From positions 244,290 through 308,289 of the forward strand of contig BNBX01000004.1 in assembly GCA_014656175.1 (NCBI GenBank): 64,000 nt of DNA, written 5' to 3'. A model generated the notes under the pieces. The model ran no database searches, had not been told where the DNA came from, and worked only from the letters and a program-made list of their open reading frames with translations. This document shows, one piece after another, positions 48,623 through 56,333 of this stretch. Position 1 is the stretch's first letter, and every line of letters starts with the position of its first letter. Both the position numbers and the translations under genes were made by a program. Origin of the DNA: Streptomyces werraensis. GTDB taxonomy: Bacteria; Actinomycetota; Actinomycetes; Streptomycetales; Streptomycetaceae.

Positions 48623-48642
48623 TCTGTACCGGGTCTGTACCG
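48623..48642 (+). promoter_or_regulatory. direct repeat in the TerD-AIM24 promoter region
   Basis: TCTGTACCG occurs twice with an 11-bp period (48623-48631 and 48634-48642), one DNA helical turn apart, about 80 bp before the start codon. The spacing would suit cooperative binding of a regulator on one face of the DNA. No regulator is assigned. Confidence 0.35.
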
Positions 48643-48717
48643 ACTCCCTCCGGTGCCGGGTATTGCCGTTAGCCTGGCGCGACGCACTCACATATGGGAT
48701 GGGGGACGGTCGTACGT

Positions 48718-50484
48718 ATGGCCAGGGAATTCCAACGCGGCCACAAGGCCAGGATCAGTGACCTCACCGCGGGCACGGACCTGTACGTCGGGGTACAGAT
48801 CGCCGGCCCGGGGCTCAGCTTCGACATCAGCTGCTTCGGACTCGACGCCGACGAACGGCTCTCCGACGACCGGTACTTCGTCTTCTACAACCAGCCGAAG
48901 TCCCCCGAGGAGTCCATCCAGCTGCTGGGCGCCCAGGCGGGCGACACGGAGTCCTTCCGCGTGACGCTCGACCGGATCCCGCAGCAGATCAGGAAGCTCT
49001 CCTTCACGGCGACCATCGACGGCGCCGGGCAGATGTCGCAGATCGGTCCCGGGTACATCCGTATCGTCGCCGGCGGCGAGGAAGTGGCGCGGTACCCGTT
49101 CAACGGCTCGGAGTTCACCACCGAGCGGGCCGTGATGCTCGGCGACTTCTACTTCAAGGACGTGTGGCGGTTCGCCGCCGTCGGGCAGGGCTTCGACGGC
49201 GGTCTCGACGCGCTGCTGCGGAACTTCGGCGGCGAGGTGGCCGAGGACGAGCCCGCAGCGCCCGAGCCGCAGCAGGCCCCGCAGCCGCAGACCCCGCAGG
49301 CCGCGCCCGGTTTCGCCCCGCCCGCGTTCGGCGTTCCCGGAGGCGGCGCGCCCGCACCGGCCCCCGCTCCCGTGCCGCAGCCCGCCCAGGGGTTCGCGCC
49401 CCCGCCGGCCCCCGCGCCCGCCGCACCGCCGGTGCACTCGGCGCCGACCATCGTCGCGCCCATGCAGACGCCGCCCGGCGGCTCGCCGGTGCCGCCCCCG
49501 GCCCCGGCGCCCGCCCCCTACGGCGGCCAGACGCCCCCGCCGCCCCCGGGCTACGGACAGCCGCCCGCCCCACCGCAGGCCCCTGCCCCGCCGCCGGGTT
49601 ACGGCCAGCCCCCGGCCGCGCCGCAGGCCCCCGCGCCCCCGCCCGGTTACGGCCAGCCGCCCGCCGCCCCGCAGGCGCCCGCCCCGCCGCCCGGCTACGG
49701 ACACCAGCCTCCGCCCGGACAGATGCCGCCCGGTCAGATGCCCCACCAGCAGGCCCCCTACGGCGCACCCCAGGGGATGCATCAGGGGATGCCTCAGGGA
49801 ATGCCGCAGGGCGCACCGCAGACACCCGGCGTGCTCGGCGCGCTCCAGCAGTTCAAGGAGACGCCCACCGGACAGCGCTGGACCCAGCAGAACAAGAAGC
49901 TGGTCCGCGCCGACCTGAGCATCGGCGGCACGCCCGTGCTGGCCCGCCAGGGCAGCATGGTGCTCTACCAGGGCAAGGTCGACTTCAGCTACAAGGGCGC
50001 CGGCTTCACCGGCCGTGTCGTCGGCAACGCCACCGGCCAGGAGATGCAGCTGATGCGCTGCACCGGCCAGGGTCAGGTGTTCTTCGCCGAGAACTCCACG
50101 ATGCTGCACCCGATCGAGCTCCAGGGCGACGCCGTGTGCGTCTCCGCCGAGAACGTCCTCGCTTTCGACGAGGGCCTCCAGTACGAGGTCCGCCGCATCG
50201 AGGGGCACGGCATCCCCGGCGGCGCGCTGTTCACGATGCAGTTCCAGGGCACCGGCACGATCGTCGTGAAGACGCACGGCATCCCCGTGGTGCTGCCGGT
50301 CACGCCCACCACGTTCGCCGACGCCAACGCCGTCGTGGCGTGGTCGGCCGCCGCCCAGGTGGTCGTCTCCAGCCAGGTGCGGATGCGCCGCAACTCCTAC
50401 CCCGGCGCCACGGGCGAGAGCGTGAACCTGCAGTTCCGGGGCGCGCCCGGCAACTTCATCGTCGTCCAGCCGTACGAGATCTGA
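48718..50484 (+). CDS. TerD-domain protein fused to an AIM24 domain
   Basis: The 588-residue protein has an N-terminal TerD/CABP domain (residues 1-170: VGVQIAGPGLSFDISCFGLDADERL, DDRYFVFYNQPKSPEES, SQIGPGYIRIV and GDFYFKDVWRFAAVGQGFDGGL). TerD domains bind calcium and occur in tellurite- and stress-response clusters. A 190-residue Pro/Ala/Gln-rich linker follows, with PPGYGQPPAAPQAPA repeats, then an AIM24 beta domain (residues 385-588: GSMVLYQGKVDFSYKGAG, LQGDAVCVSAENVLAF, RIEGHGIPGGALF). I chose the ATG at 48718 giving MAREFQRGHKARI; one 24 bases earlier is possible. It starts a three-gene operon of AIM24 proteins. Confidence 0.88.
   Translation: MAREFQRGHKARISDLTAGTDLYVGVQIAGPGLSFDISCFGLDADERLSDDRYFVFYNQPKSPEESIQLLGAQAGDTESFRVTLDRIPQQIRKLSFTATIDGAGQMSQIGPGYIRIVAGGEEVARYPFNGSEFTTERAVMLGDFYFKDVWRFAAVGQGFDGGLDALLRNFGGEVAEDEPAAPEPQQAPQPQTPQAAPGFAPPAFGVPGGGAPAPAPAPVPQPAQGFAPPPAPAPAAPPVHSAPTIVAPMQTPPGGSPVPPPAPAPAPYGGQTPPPPPGYGQPPAPPQAPAPPPGYGQPPAAPQAPAPPPGYGQPPAAPQAPAPPPGYGHQPPPGQMPPGQMPHQQAPYGAPQGMHQGMPQGMPQGAPQTPGVLGALQQFKETPTGQRWTQQNKKLVRADLSIGGTPVLARQGSMVLYQGKVDFSYKGAGFTGRVVGNATGQEMQLMRCTGQGQVFFAENSTMLHPIELQGDAVCVSAENVLAFDEGLQYEVRRIEGHGIPGGALFTMQFQGTGTIVVKTHGIPVVLPVTPTTFADANAVVAWSAAAQVVVSSQVRMRRNSYPGATGESVNLQFRGAPGNFIVVQPYEI
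49540..49720 (+). repeat. proline-rich tandem repeats in the TerD-AIM24 linker
   Basis: Four near-identical units of about 48 bp encode PPPGYGQPPAAPQAPA. The first and last are slightly diverged. The linker is probably extended and flexible and may vary in length between strains. Confidence 0.85.
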
Positions 50485-50495
50485 GGGAGCCCGTC

Positions 50496-51176
50496 ATGAA
50501 CCAGCCACTCGCGGGCTACGCCCCCGCACCCGTCACCGCCCGCATGGAGAACCACGGCAACCACATGCTGAAGGTCGCCATGCAGACCGGGCACGACCTC
50601 CTCGCGCGCGTCGGCTCGATGGTCGCCTACGAGGGCTTCGTCCAGTACGAGCCCAACCCGCCCGCCGTCCGGCAGATCGCGAAGGACTGGCTCACCGGCG
50701 AGGGCGCCCCGCTGATGAAGTGCTCCGGCGATGGCCTGCTCTACCTGGCCGACTACGGCGCCAACGTCGTCGTGATCAACCTCAACGGCGAGGGCATCTC
50801 CGTCAACGCCACCAACCTGCTCGCCTTCGACGCGCACCTCACCTGGGGCGTGGAGCGGGTCAAGGGCCTGGCCAAGTTCGCCGGGCAGGGCCTGTGGAAC
50901 ACCAAGATCTCCGGCCAGGGCTGGGTCGCGCTCACCTCGCGCGGCAAGCCCATCGTCGTCGACTGCGGAGGCGGCGAGGACGAGACGTACGTCGACCCGG
51001 ACGCGCTGGTCGCCTGGTCCCCGAACCTCAAGGTGAAGGGCAAGCGCAGCTTCCGCGCCCAGTCGCTGATCGGCCGCGGCAGCGGCGAGGCCTACCAGAT
51101 GGCCTTCTCCGGTCAGGGCATCGTCGTCGTCCAGCCCAGCGAGGACAGCACCGACCGTCTCCGGGTCCGGGGCTGA
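50496..51176 (+). CDS. AIM24 family protein
   Basis: The 226-residue protein is a single AIM24/TIM-like beta domain: MLKVAMQTGHDLLARVGSMVAYEGF near residue 24, GLLYLADYGANVVVINLNGEGISVNATNLLAFD near 80, and GKPIVVDCGGGEDETYVDPDALVAWSPNL near 150. It repeats the fold of the C-terminal domain of the gene upstream, from which it is separated by 11 bp, with GAGGGAG as ribosome site. AIM24 is named after a yeast mitochondrial inner-membrane protein; bacterial roles are unknown. Membrane association is possible, but no helix is seen. Confidence 0.87.
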   Translation: MNQPLAGYAPAPVTARMENHGNHMLKVAMQTGHDLLARVGSMVAYEGFVQYEPNPPAVRQIAKDWLTGEGAPLMKCSGDGLLYLADYGANVVVINLNGEGISVNATNLLAFDAHLTWGVERVKGLAKFAGQGLWNTKISGQGWVALTSRGKPIVVDCGGGEDETYVDPDALVAWSPNLKVKGKRSFRAQSLIGRGSGEAYQMAFSGQGIVVVQPSEDSTDRLRVRG

Positions 51177-51192
51177 GGGGGAGCAGCACACC

Positions 51193-51948
51193 ATGCAGAG
51201 TCCGCTTTTCGCGCACAACGAGCAGCAGACCCAGGACCGCTGGAGCCTGCAGAACCAGCAGATGCTCCGGGTCGCCCTCGACGGCCACGAGGACGTCCTC
51301 GCCCGCAAGGGCGCCATGGTCGCCTACCAGGGTCTCGTCGAGTTCGACGCGGAGTACCAGAGCAACCAGCAGTCCCGCGCGCGGGCGCGCACCGGCGAGG
51401 GCCTGGACTTGATGCGCTGCCACGGGCAGGGCACCGTCTATCTCGCCAACCTCGCCCAGCGCATCCACATCATGGACGTCGAGCAGGACGGCCTGACGGT
51501 CGACAGCAGCTACGTCCTCGCCATGGACTCCTCGCTGCACCACGAGGTCATCGCCGTCGACAGCCTCTACGGCATCTCCGGCTCGGGGAAGTACCAGCTC
51601 AACATCACCGGCCGGGGCAAGGTCGCGCTCATGACCTCGGGCATGCCGCTGCTGCTCCAGGTGACGCCGGACAAGTACGTCAACTGCGACGCCGACGCCA
51701 TCGTCGCCTGGTCCACGTCACTGCGGGTGCAGATGCAGGCCCAGACGCACTCCTCCGGGGTGTGGCGGCGCCGCGGCAACACCGGCGAGGGCTGGGAGCT
51801 CAGCTTCATGGGCAACGGCTTCGCGTTGGTCCAGCCGAGTGAACTGCTGCCGCCGCAGAACGCCCAGATCGGCGGCGGCCTCGCCGCGCAGTACGGCATG
51901 GGCCAGCAGGGCGCGCGCGGCCAGAACCAGGGCAACGTCTGGAGCTGA
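51193..51948 (+). CDS. AIM24 family protein
   Basis: The 251-residue protein is a third AIM24 domain: MLRVALDGHEDVLARKGAMVAYQG near residue 24, GTVYLANLAQRIHIMDVEQDGLTVDSSYVLAMD near 85, and VTPDKYVNCDADAIVAWSTSL near 158. The end is Gln/Gly-rich (GMGQQGARGQNQGN). It follows 16 bp after the second AIM24 gene with GGGGGAG as ribosome site. All three proteins of the operon are similar in this domain, so it arose by duplication; they could form a hetero-oligomeric ring or sheet, which is inference. A 24-bp-stem terminator follows. Confidence 0.87.
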   Translation: MQSPLFAHNEQQTQDRWSLQNQQMLRVALDGHEDVLARKGAMVAYQGLVEFDAEYQSNQQSRARARTGEGLDLMRCHGQGTVYLANLAQRIHIMDVEQDGLTVDSSYVLAMDSSLHHEVIAVDSLYGISGSGKYQLNITGRGKVALMTSGMPLLLQVTPDKYVNCDADAIVAWSTSLRVQMQAQTHSSGVWRRRGNTGEGWELSFMGNGFALVQPSELLPPQNAQIGGGLAAQYGMGQQGARGQNQGNVWS

Positions 51949-51995
51949 CGCCCCGGGCACCCGAGCCGGCCTCCCGAGCCGGGCACCGGCTCCGG

Positions 51996-52045
51996 ACACG
52001 TGAAAGGGGCCGCGCCTTCTCGAAGGCGCGGCCCCTTTCACGTGT
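51996..52045. terminator. bidirectional terminator with 24-bp perfect stem
   Basis: Arms at 51996-52019 and 52022-52045 are exact complements with a 2-nt loop, and runs of AAAGGGG/CCCCTTT sit in the stem. It separates the AIM24 operon from the convergent NUDIX gene. Confidence 0.9.
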
Positions 52046-52046
52046 C

Positions 52047-52574
52047 TCAGGCGTCGAGCCTCGCGCGCGTGGCGTCGAGCAGCCGTACGACCGAGTCGTC
52101 CGCCACCTCCGGCACCTCGTCGTACGGGAACCAGCGCACGTCCAGGGACTCGTCGCTGACCGCGTGCACGGCGTCCGGCGTGGCCAGGGCCGCGTACTGC
52201 ACGTCGAAGTGGCAGTGGCAGGGCGGCGGGATGGGATGTCGGTCAAGGCGCACCGGACCGCCCGGGAGCAGCGTCAGACCCGCGACGCCCGACTCCTCGG
52301 TCGCCTCCCGCAGCGCCGCCGCGGCCAGCGTGGCGTCGCCGGGCTCGCAGTGGCCGCCCATCTGGAGCCACCTCCGCAGCTTCCTGTGCAGGGTCAGCAG
52401 CACCCTGCCGCGCTCGGGGTCGACCACCAGCGCGCTCGCCGTGAGATGGCCGGCGCCGCACGCCTTCCACAGACCGTCCGGATGCGCGGCCAGGTGCTCC
52501 AGGTACGCGTCCCTCAGCTCGGGCTGGTCCTCGTACGCTTTGAGGACCAGCACCGCGTCGTCGTGCAGGCTCAC
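52047..52574 (-). CDS. NUDIX hydrolase
   Basis: The 175-residue protein has a Nudix box GGHCEPGDATLAAAALREAT followed by EESGV at about residues 88-112. The first glutamate of GX5E is aspartate here, while REATEESG is intact, so activity is likely. RVLLTLHRKLRRWLQMGGH before it is typical. GTG overlaps the upstream gene's TGA (GTGA), so it is co-translated with the DUF2342 protein. The stop codon is TGA at 52047, one base after the terminator arm. Substrate unknown; nucleoside diphosphate derivatives are usual. Confidence 0.85.
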   Translation of the reverse strand: MSLHDDAVLVLKAYEDQPELRDAYLEHLAAHPDGLWKACGAGHLTASALVVDPERGRVLLTLHRKLRRWLQMGGHCEPGDATLAAAALREATEESGVAGLTLLPGGPVRLDRHPIPPPCHCHFDVQYAALATPDAVHAVSDESLDVRWFPYDEVPEVADDSVVRLLDATRARLDA

Positions 52575-54064
52575 TCGGTGCCGTCGCCCTTGTCCTTGTC
52601 GCTGCTGCCGTCCCGGTCGCCCTCGTCCGCGGGGTCGGTGTCCTTGGTGTTCCCGGCCTCCCCGGCGTCCTTCTTGCGCAGGTCGGGCTTGTCGGCGGCC
52701 TCGCCGAGCATCTTGTCCAGCTCGGAGAAGTCGATCTGCTCCCGGTGCACGAAGCCGTCCGGGTCGTCCAGATCGGTGGCCGTCGGCAGCATGTCCGGGT
52801 GCGCCCACAGCGCGTCCCGGCCGTCCACCCCGCGCGCGTCGGTGAGCGAGGCCCACAGGCGCGAGGCGTCGCGCAGCCGGCGCGGACGCAGCTCCAGGCC
52901 GATCAGCGTGGCGAACGTCTGCTCGGCAGGACCCCCCGAGGCGCGGCGGCGGCGCAGCGTCTCCCGCAGGGCGTCCGCCGACGACAGCCGCGGCTTGGCC
53001 GCCGCGTGCACGACGGCGTCCACCCAGCCCTCGACGAGCGCCAGCGCCGTCTCCAGACGGGCCAGGGCCGCCTTCTGCTCGGGCGTGTCCTCCGGCTGGA
53101 ACATGCCCTGCTGGAGCGCCTCCTGCAACTGCTCCGGGTTCTGCGGGTCGAACTGGCCGACCACGTCCTCCAGCTTGCCGGTGTCGACCTTGATGCCGCG
53201 GGCGTAGCCGTCGACCGCGCCGAACAGATGCGAGCGCAGCCACGGGACGTGCGCGAAGAGGCGCTGGTGGGCGGCCTCGCGCAGGGCGAGGTACAGCCGC
53301 ACCTCCTCCTGCGGGACGCCCAGGTCCTTGCCGAAGGTCTCGACGTTCAGCGGCAGCAGCGCGGCCTTGCCGGCCGGGCCCAGGGGCAGGCCGATGTCGG
53401 ACGAGCCGACGACCTCGCCGGCGAGCACGCCGACGGCCTGGCCGATCTGCGTGCCGAACATGGCGCCGCCCATGGAGCGCATCATGCCGATCAGCGGGCC
53501 GGCCATGGCCTGCATCTCCTCCGGCAGGACGTCGCCCATGGCGTTCCCGACGCGCTCGGCGACCGGGTCGACCAGCTCCCGCCACGCGGGCAGGGTCGCC
53601 TCGACCCACTCCGCGCGGCTCCAGGCCAGCGCGGAGTTCGCACCGGACGGCAGGGAAGTGGCGTCGTCCAGCCACAGGTCGGCCAGCCGGACGGCGTCCT
53701 CCACGGCCCTGCGCTCGGCGGGGCCGACGCTGGCGTCCTTGGAGCCCTGCGCGGTGCCCTGGGCGACCGTCTGGCGGGCGATCTGCTTGGCCATGTCCCA
53801 GTTCACCGGGCCGCCCTCGTAGGAGAGCATCTGTCCGAGCTGCTGGAACGCGGCGCCCAGATCGCCCGGGTTCATCGACCCGAACATCGCGGCGAACGGA
53901 TTGTCCGCGCCGGAACCGCCAAAGCCGCCCGCCCCGGGCATGCCGAAGCCGAACGGGTTGGCCGGGCCCTGACCACCGCCGCCCTGCGGGTCCTTCTTCT
54001 TGCCTTCGTCGCCGTCGTCCGGCTCCTCCGGCGGAAGGCCGAATCCGAATGGGGTGTCACTCAC
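52571..54064 (-). CDS. DUF2342 zinc-dependent metalloprotease-like protein
   Basis: The 497-residue protein opens with a disordered Gly/Asp-rich region and then a helical domain: LVDPVAERVGNAMGDVLPEE near residue 165, GEVVGSSDIGLPLGPAGKAALLPLNV near 215, and LYLALREAAHQRLFAHVPWLRSHL near 265. The EAAH pair with downstream histidines resembles a zincin-like metal site, and the family is often listed as zinc-dependent metalloprotease (position of Rv3195). Protease activity is not shown by the sequence alone. The C-terminus is a charged Asp/Lys-rich tail. GAGGAAA precedes the GTG at 54064. It is divergent from the SDR gene. Confidence 0.82.
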   Translation of the reverse strand: MSDTPFGFGLPPEEPDDGDEGKKKDPQGGGGQGPANPFGFGMPGAGGFGGSGADNPFAAMFGSMNPGDLGAAFQQLGQMLSYEGGPVNWDMAKQIARQTVAQGTAQGSKDASVGPAERRAVEDAVRLADLWLDDATSLPSGANSALAWSRAEWVEATLPAWRELVDPVAERVGNAMGDVLPEEMQAMAGPLIGMMRSMGGAMFGTQIGQAVGVLAGEVVGSSDIGLPLGPAGKAALLPLNVETFGKDLGVPQEEVRLYLALREAAHQRLFAHVPWLRSHLFGAVDGYARGIKVDTGKLEDVVGQFDPQNPEQLQEALQQGMFQPEDTPEQKAALARLETALALVEGWVDAVVHAAAKPRLSSADALRETLRRRRASGGPAEQTFATLIGLELRPRRLRDASRLWASLTDARGVDGRDALWAHPDMLPTATDLDDPDGFVHREQIDFSELDKMLGEAADKPDLRKKDAGEAGNTKDTDPADEGDRDGSSDKDKGDGTE

Positions 54065-54256
54065 GGGTTTCCTCGGCTTGTAGGGCCACCGGTTCTTTCC
54101 GGCGGCACGGCTGCCCGACAACACCACCCAGCGTAGACACCTGAGACGGTTCGGGCCTCGGTGCTTCGCCGACAGGAGGCCTGCGGCAGGATGGATGCCA
54201 CCTGGTACGTACGCGTCGCTTGCGCTCGTACTGAAGACAACCGCTGGAGACGCCCG

Positions 54257-55369
54257 GTGAGTTCCCCAGATCCGCAGGTTCGCGCAGCGCGAAACAAGTC
54301 AACCAGTCGTCCGCCCCGCGGGCCCGTCGTGGCGGTCACCGGTGCCGCCTCCGGCGTCGGGGCCCTGCTCACCGAGCGGCTCGCCGCGTCGGAGGAGGTC
54401 AAGCAGGTCGTCGCCATCGACGAGCGGCGCGGCGGGTGCGCCGAGGCCGAGTGGCACATCCTGGACGTCCGCGACCCCGCGATCGCGGACCGGCTGCGCG
54501 GGGCCGACGTGGTCGTCCACCTGGCCCTCGACCTGGACCTGGAGACCGACGCGGCCGCCCGTACGGCCTACAACGTGCGCGGCACGCAGACGGTGCTGAC
54601 CGCGGCCGCGGCGGCCGGGGTGCACCGGGTGGTGCTGTGCACCTCGACCATGGTCTACGGGGCGCTGCCCGACAACGAGCTGCCGCTGTCCGAGGACGCG
54701 GAGCTGCGCGCCACCGCCGAGGCCACGGGCGTCGGCGACCTCCTGGAGATCGAGCGGCTGGCCCGCCGGGCGCCCCGCGCGCACCCCGGGCTCAACGTCA
54801 CCGTGGTGCGCCCCGCCGTGCTGGTCGGCGGCACCGACACCGCGCTGACCAGGTACTTCGAGTCGCCGCGGCTGCTGGTGGTGGCCGGTTCCCGGCCCGC
54901 CTGGCAGTTCTGCCACGTCGACGACCTGTGCAGCGCCCTGGAGTACGCCGTGCTGGAGAAGGTCGACGGCGAGCTGGCCGTGGGCTGCGACGGCTGGCTG
55001 GAACAGGAGGAGGTCGAGGAGCTCAGCGGCATCCGGCGGATGGAGCTGCCGTCGGCGGTGGCGCTCGGCGCTGCGGCCCGGCTGCACCGCATCGGGCTCA
55101 CCCCGTCCCCGGCCGGGGACCTGGCGTACACCATGCACCCCTGGGTGGTCAGCGGCAGCAGGCTGCACGACGCCGGGTGGCGTCCCGCGTACACCAACGA
55201 GGAGGTGCTCGCGCAGCTGCTCGACGAGGTGTCCGGCCGGCACACGGTCGCGGGCCGCCGGCTGGGCCGCAAGGACGCGACGGCCGCGGGCGCGGCGGGA
55301 GCGACGGTCGCGCTGCTCGGCGCGGCGGCGGTGGTGCGCCGGGCCCGGAAGGCGCGCCGCCGGATCTGA
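54257..55369 (+). CDS. NAD-dependent epimerase/dehydratase-like SDR protein
   Basis: The 370-residue protein starts with a basic segment, then the nucleotide-binding loop VAVTGAASGVGALLTERL near residue 28, HILDVRDPAIADRL near 72, VVHLALDLDLETDA near 90, and STMVYGALPDNELPLSEDAEL near 130. The usual YxxxK is not obvious (the tyrosine of VYGALPD lacks a lysine four residues on), so it may bind a nucleotide without standard catalysis. The C-terminus is a hydrophobic segment (AAGAAGATVALLGAAAVVRR) that could anchor it. GGAG lies about 8 nt before the GTG start. Function unknown. Confidence 0.8.
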   Translation: MSSPDPQVRAARNKSTSRPPRGPVVAVTGAASGVGALLTERLAASEEVKQVVAIDERRGGCAEAEWHILDVRDPAIADRLRGADVVVHLALDLDLETDAAARTAYNVRGTQTVLTAAAAAGVHRVVLCTSTMVYGALPDNELPLSEDAELRATAEATGVGDLLEIERLARRAPRAHPGLNVTVVRPAVLVGGTDTALTRYFESPRLLVVAGSRPAWQFCHVDDLCSALEYAVLEKVDGELAVGCDGWLEQEEVEELSGIRRMELPSAVALGAAARLHRIGLTPSPAGDLAYTMHPWVVSGSRLHDAGWRPAYTNEEVLAQLLDEVSGRHTVAGRRLGRKDATAAGAAGATVALLGAAAVVRRARKARRRI

Positions 55370-55407
55370 CCCGGACCGGCCCCTCCGGGGAGCCCGCGCG
55401 CCGGAGC

Positions 55408-55427
55408 CTTCGGAGGACCCTCCGAAG
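55408..55427 (+). terminator. hairpin after the SDR gene
   Basis: CTTCGGAGG and CCTCCGAAG form a 9-bp stem with a 2-nt loop, 38 bp beyond the stop codon and before the moaE start. No T tract follows. Confidence 0.5.
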
Positions 55428-55494
55428 CACCACGCGCGCGTACCGGGCGATCCGGCTGTTCCGCGCCGTCGGCGGCGTGGGGCACGATGGGGGC

Positions 55495-55953
55495 ATGGCA
55501 CCCACGACGGACCACCCCGGTGAGCAGCCCGCCCAGGACCCGGTCAAGCTGATCGCGATCCGCGACACCGCCCTGTCGGTGGACGAGATCCTGCGCGCGG
55601 TCGGCGACGACGCGGCCGGCGGGACGGCGCTCTTCGTGGGGACGGTGCGCAACCACGACGGCGGCGCCGACGTGGACGAGCTGGGCTACTCCTGCCATCC
55701 GAGCGCCGAGGACGAGATGCGGCGGATCGCGGAGAAGGTCGCCGCCGACTTCCCCGTGCGGGCCCTGGCCGCGGCCCACCGGGTGGGCGACCTGCGGATC
55801 GGGGACCTCGCCGTGGTCGCCGCCGTGTCGTGCGCCCACCGGGGCGAGGCGTTCGAGGCCTGCCGCCGGCTCGTCGACGAGATCAAGCACGGGGTGCCCA
55901 TCTGGAAGCACCAGCGCTTCTCCGACGGCACCGAGGAATGGGTCGGCGTCTAA
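55495..55953 (+). CDS. moaE: molybdopterin synthase catalytic subunit MoaE
   Basis: The 152-residue protein matches MoaE: GGTALFVGTVRNHDGGADV near residue 40, LGYSCHPSAEDEM near 62, HRVGDLRIGDLAVVAAVSCAHRGEAFEACR near 98, and IKHGVPIWKHQRFSDGTEEWVG at the end with the catalytic lysine region. MoaE with MoaD converts precursor Z to molybdopterin. MoaD is not adjacent, but MoeZ, which charges MoaD, is in this window. CACGAT ends 6 bp before the ATG, a possible leaderless -10 box. Confidence 0.95.
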   Translation: MAPTTDHPGEQPAQDPVKLIAIRDTALSVDEILRAVGDDAAGGTALFVGTVRNHDGGADVDELGYSCHPSAEDEMRRIAEKVAADFPVRALAAAHRVGDLRIGDLAVVAAVSCAHRGEAFEACRRLVDEIKHGVPIWKHQRFSDGTEEWVGV

Positions 55954-56070
55954 CGATCGCCTTTCCCGTGCGGTTGCGTAACCGCACCCCTGAGGTGAGC
56001 GTTGTCACTGCGGATGGTTAATCTGCTGATCAGTCAGTGTTGCGGACGCTCATGGGGTTGGGAGGTCGGC

Positions 56071-56235
56071 ATGGCGGCGCTTGCCTGGTTGCTGATTCCG
56101 CTGGTGGCCGCGATCGGAGCGGGATTGTGGGGCAGTTGGGCCAACCGGACCCGCAAGGTGCGCAGCGACGGTCCCGAACTCATCGGCTACGCCCGTTTCC
56201 GTGAGGCGATGGAGCGGGAGCGGACGGGCCGCTGA
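56071..56235 (+). CDS. small membrane protein, 54 residues
   Basis: The product starts MAALAWLLIPLVAAIGAGLW, a single membrane segment, followed by a basic stretch (NRTRKVRSDG) and a helix ending REAMERERTGR. GGGAGG lies 5 nt before the ATG. It lies 117 bp after moaE and 98 bp before the Lon-like gene, all on the plus strand. The hydrophobic start and basic cytosolic tail fit a type I/III anchored small protein. The family is unknown. Confidence 0.75.
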   Translation: MAALAWLLIPLVAAIGAGLWGSWANRTRKVRSDGPELIGYARFREAMERERTGR

Positions 56236-56321
56236 GCCCGGAAACCGCAGGCCGGGACGGACAGCGGGGTCGGGGCCGCTCGACCGGGCGGCCCTGACGG
56301 TGCGCCGACAGGCCCGTCCCG

Positions 56322-56327
56322 TACTGT
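56322..56327 (+). promoter_or_regulatory. -10 box of a likely leaderless transcript (Lon-like gene)
   Basis: TACTGT ends 6 bp before the ATG at 56334, with no ribosome site. Confidence 0.5.
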
Positions 56328-56333
56328 CGAGGC

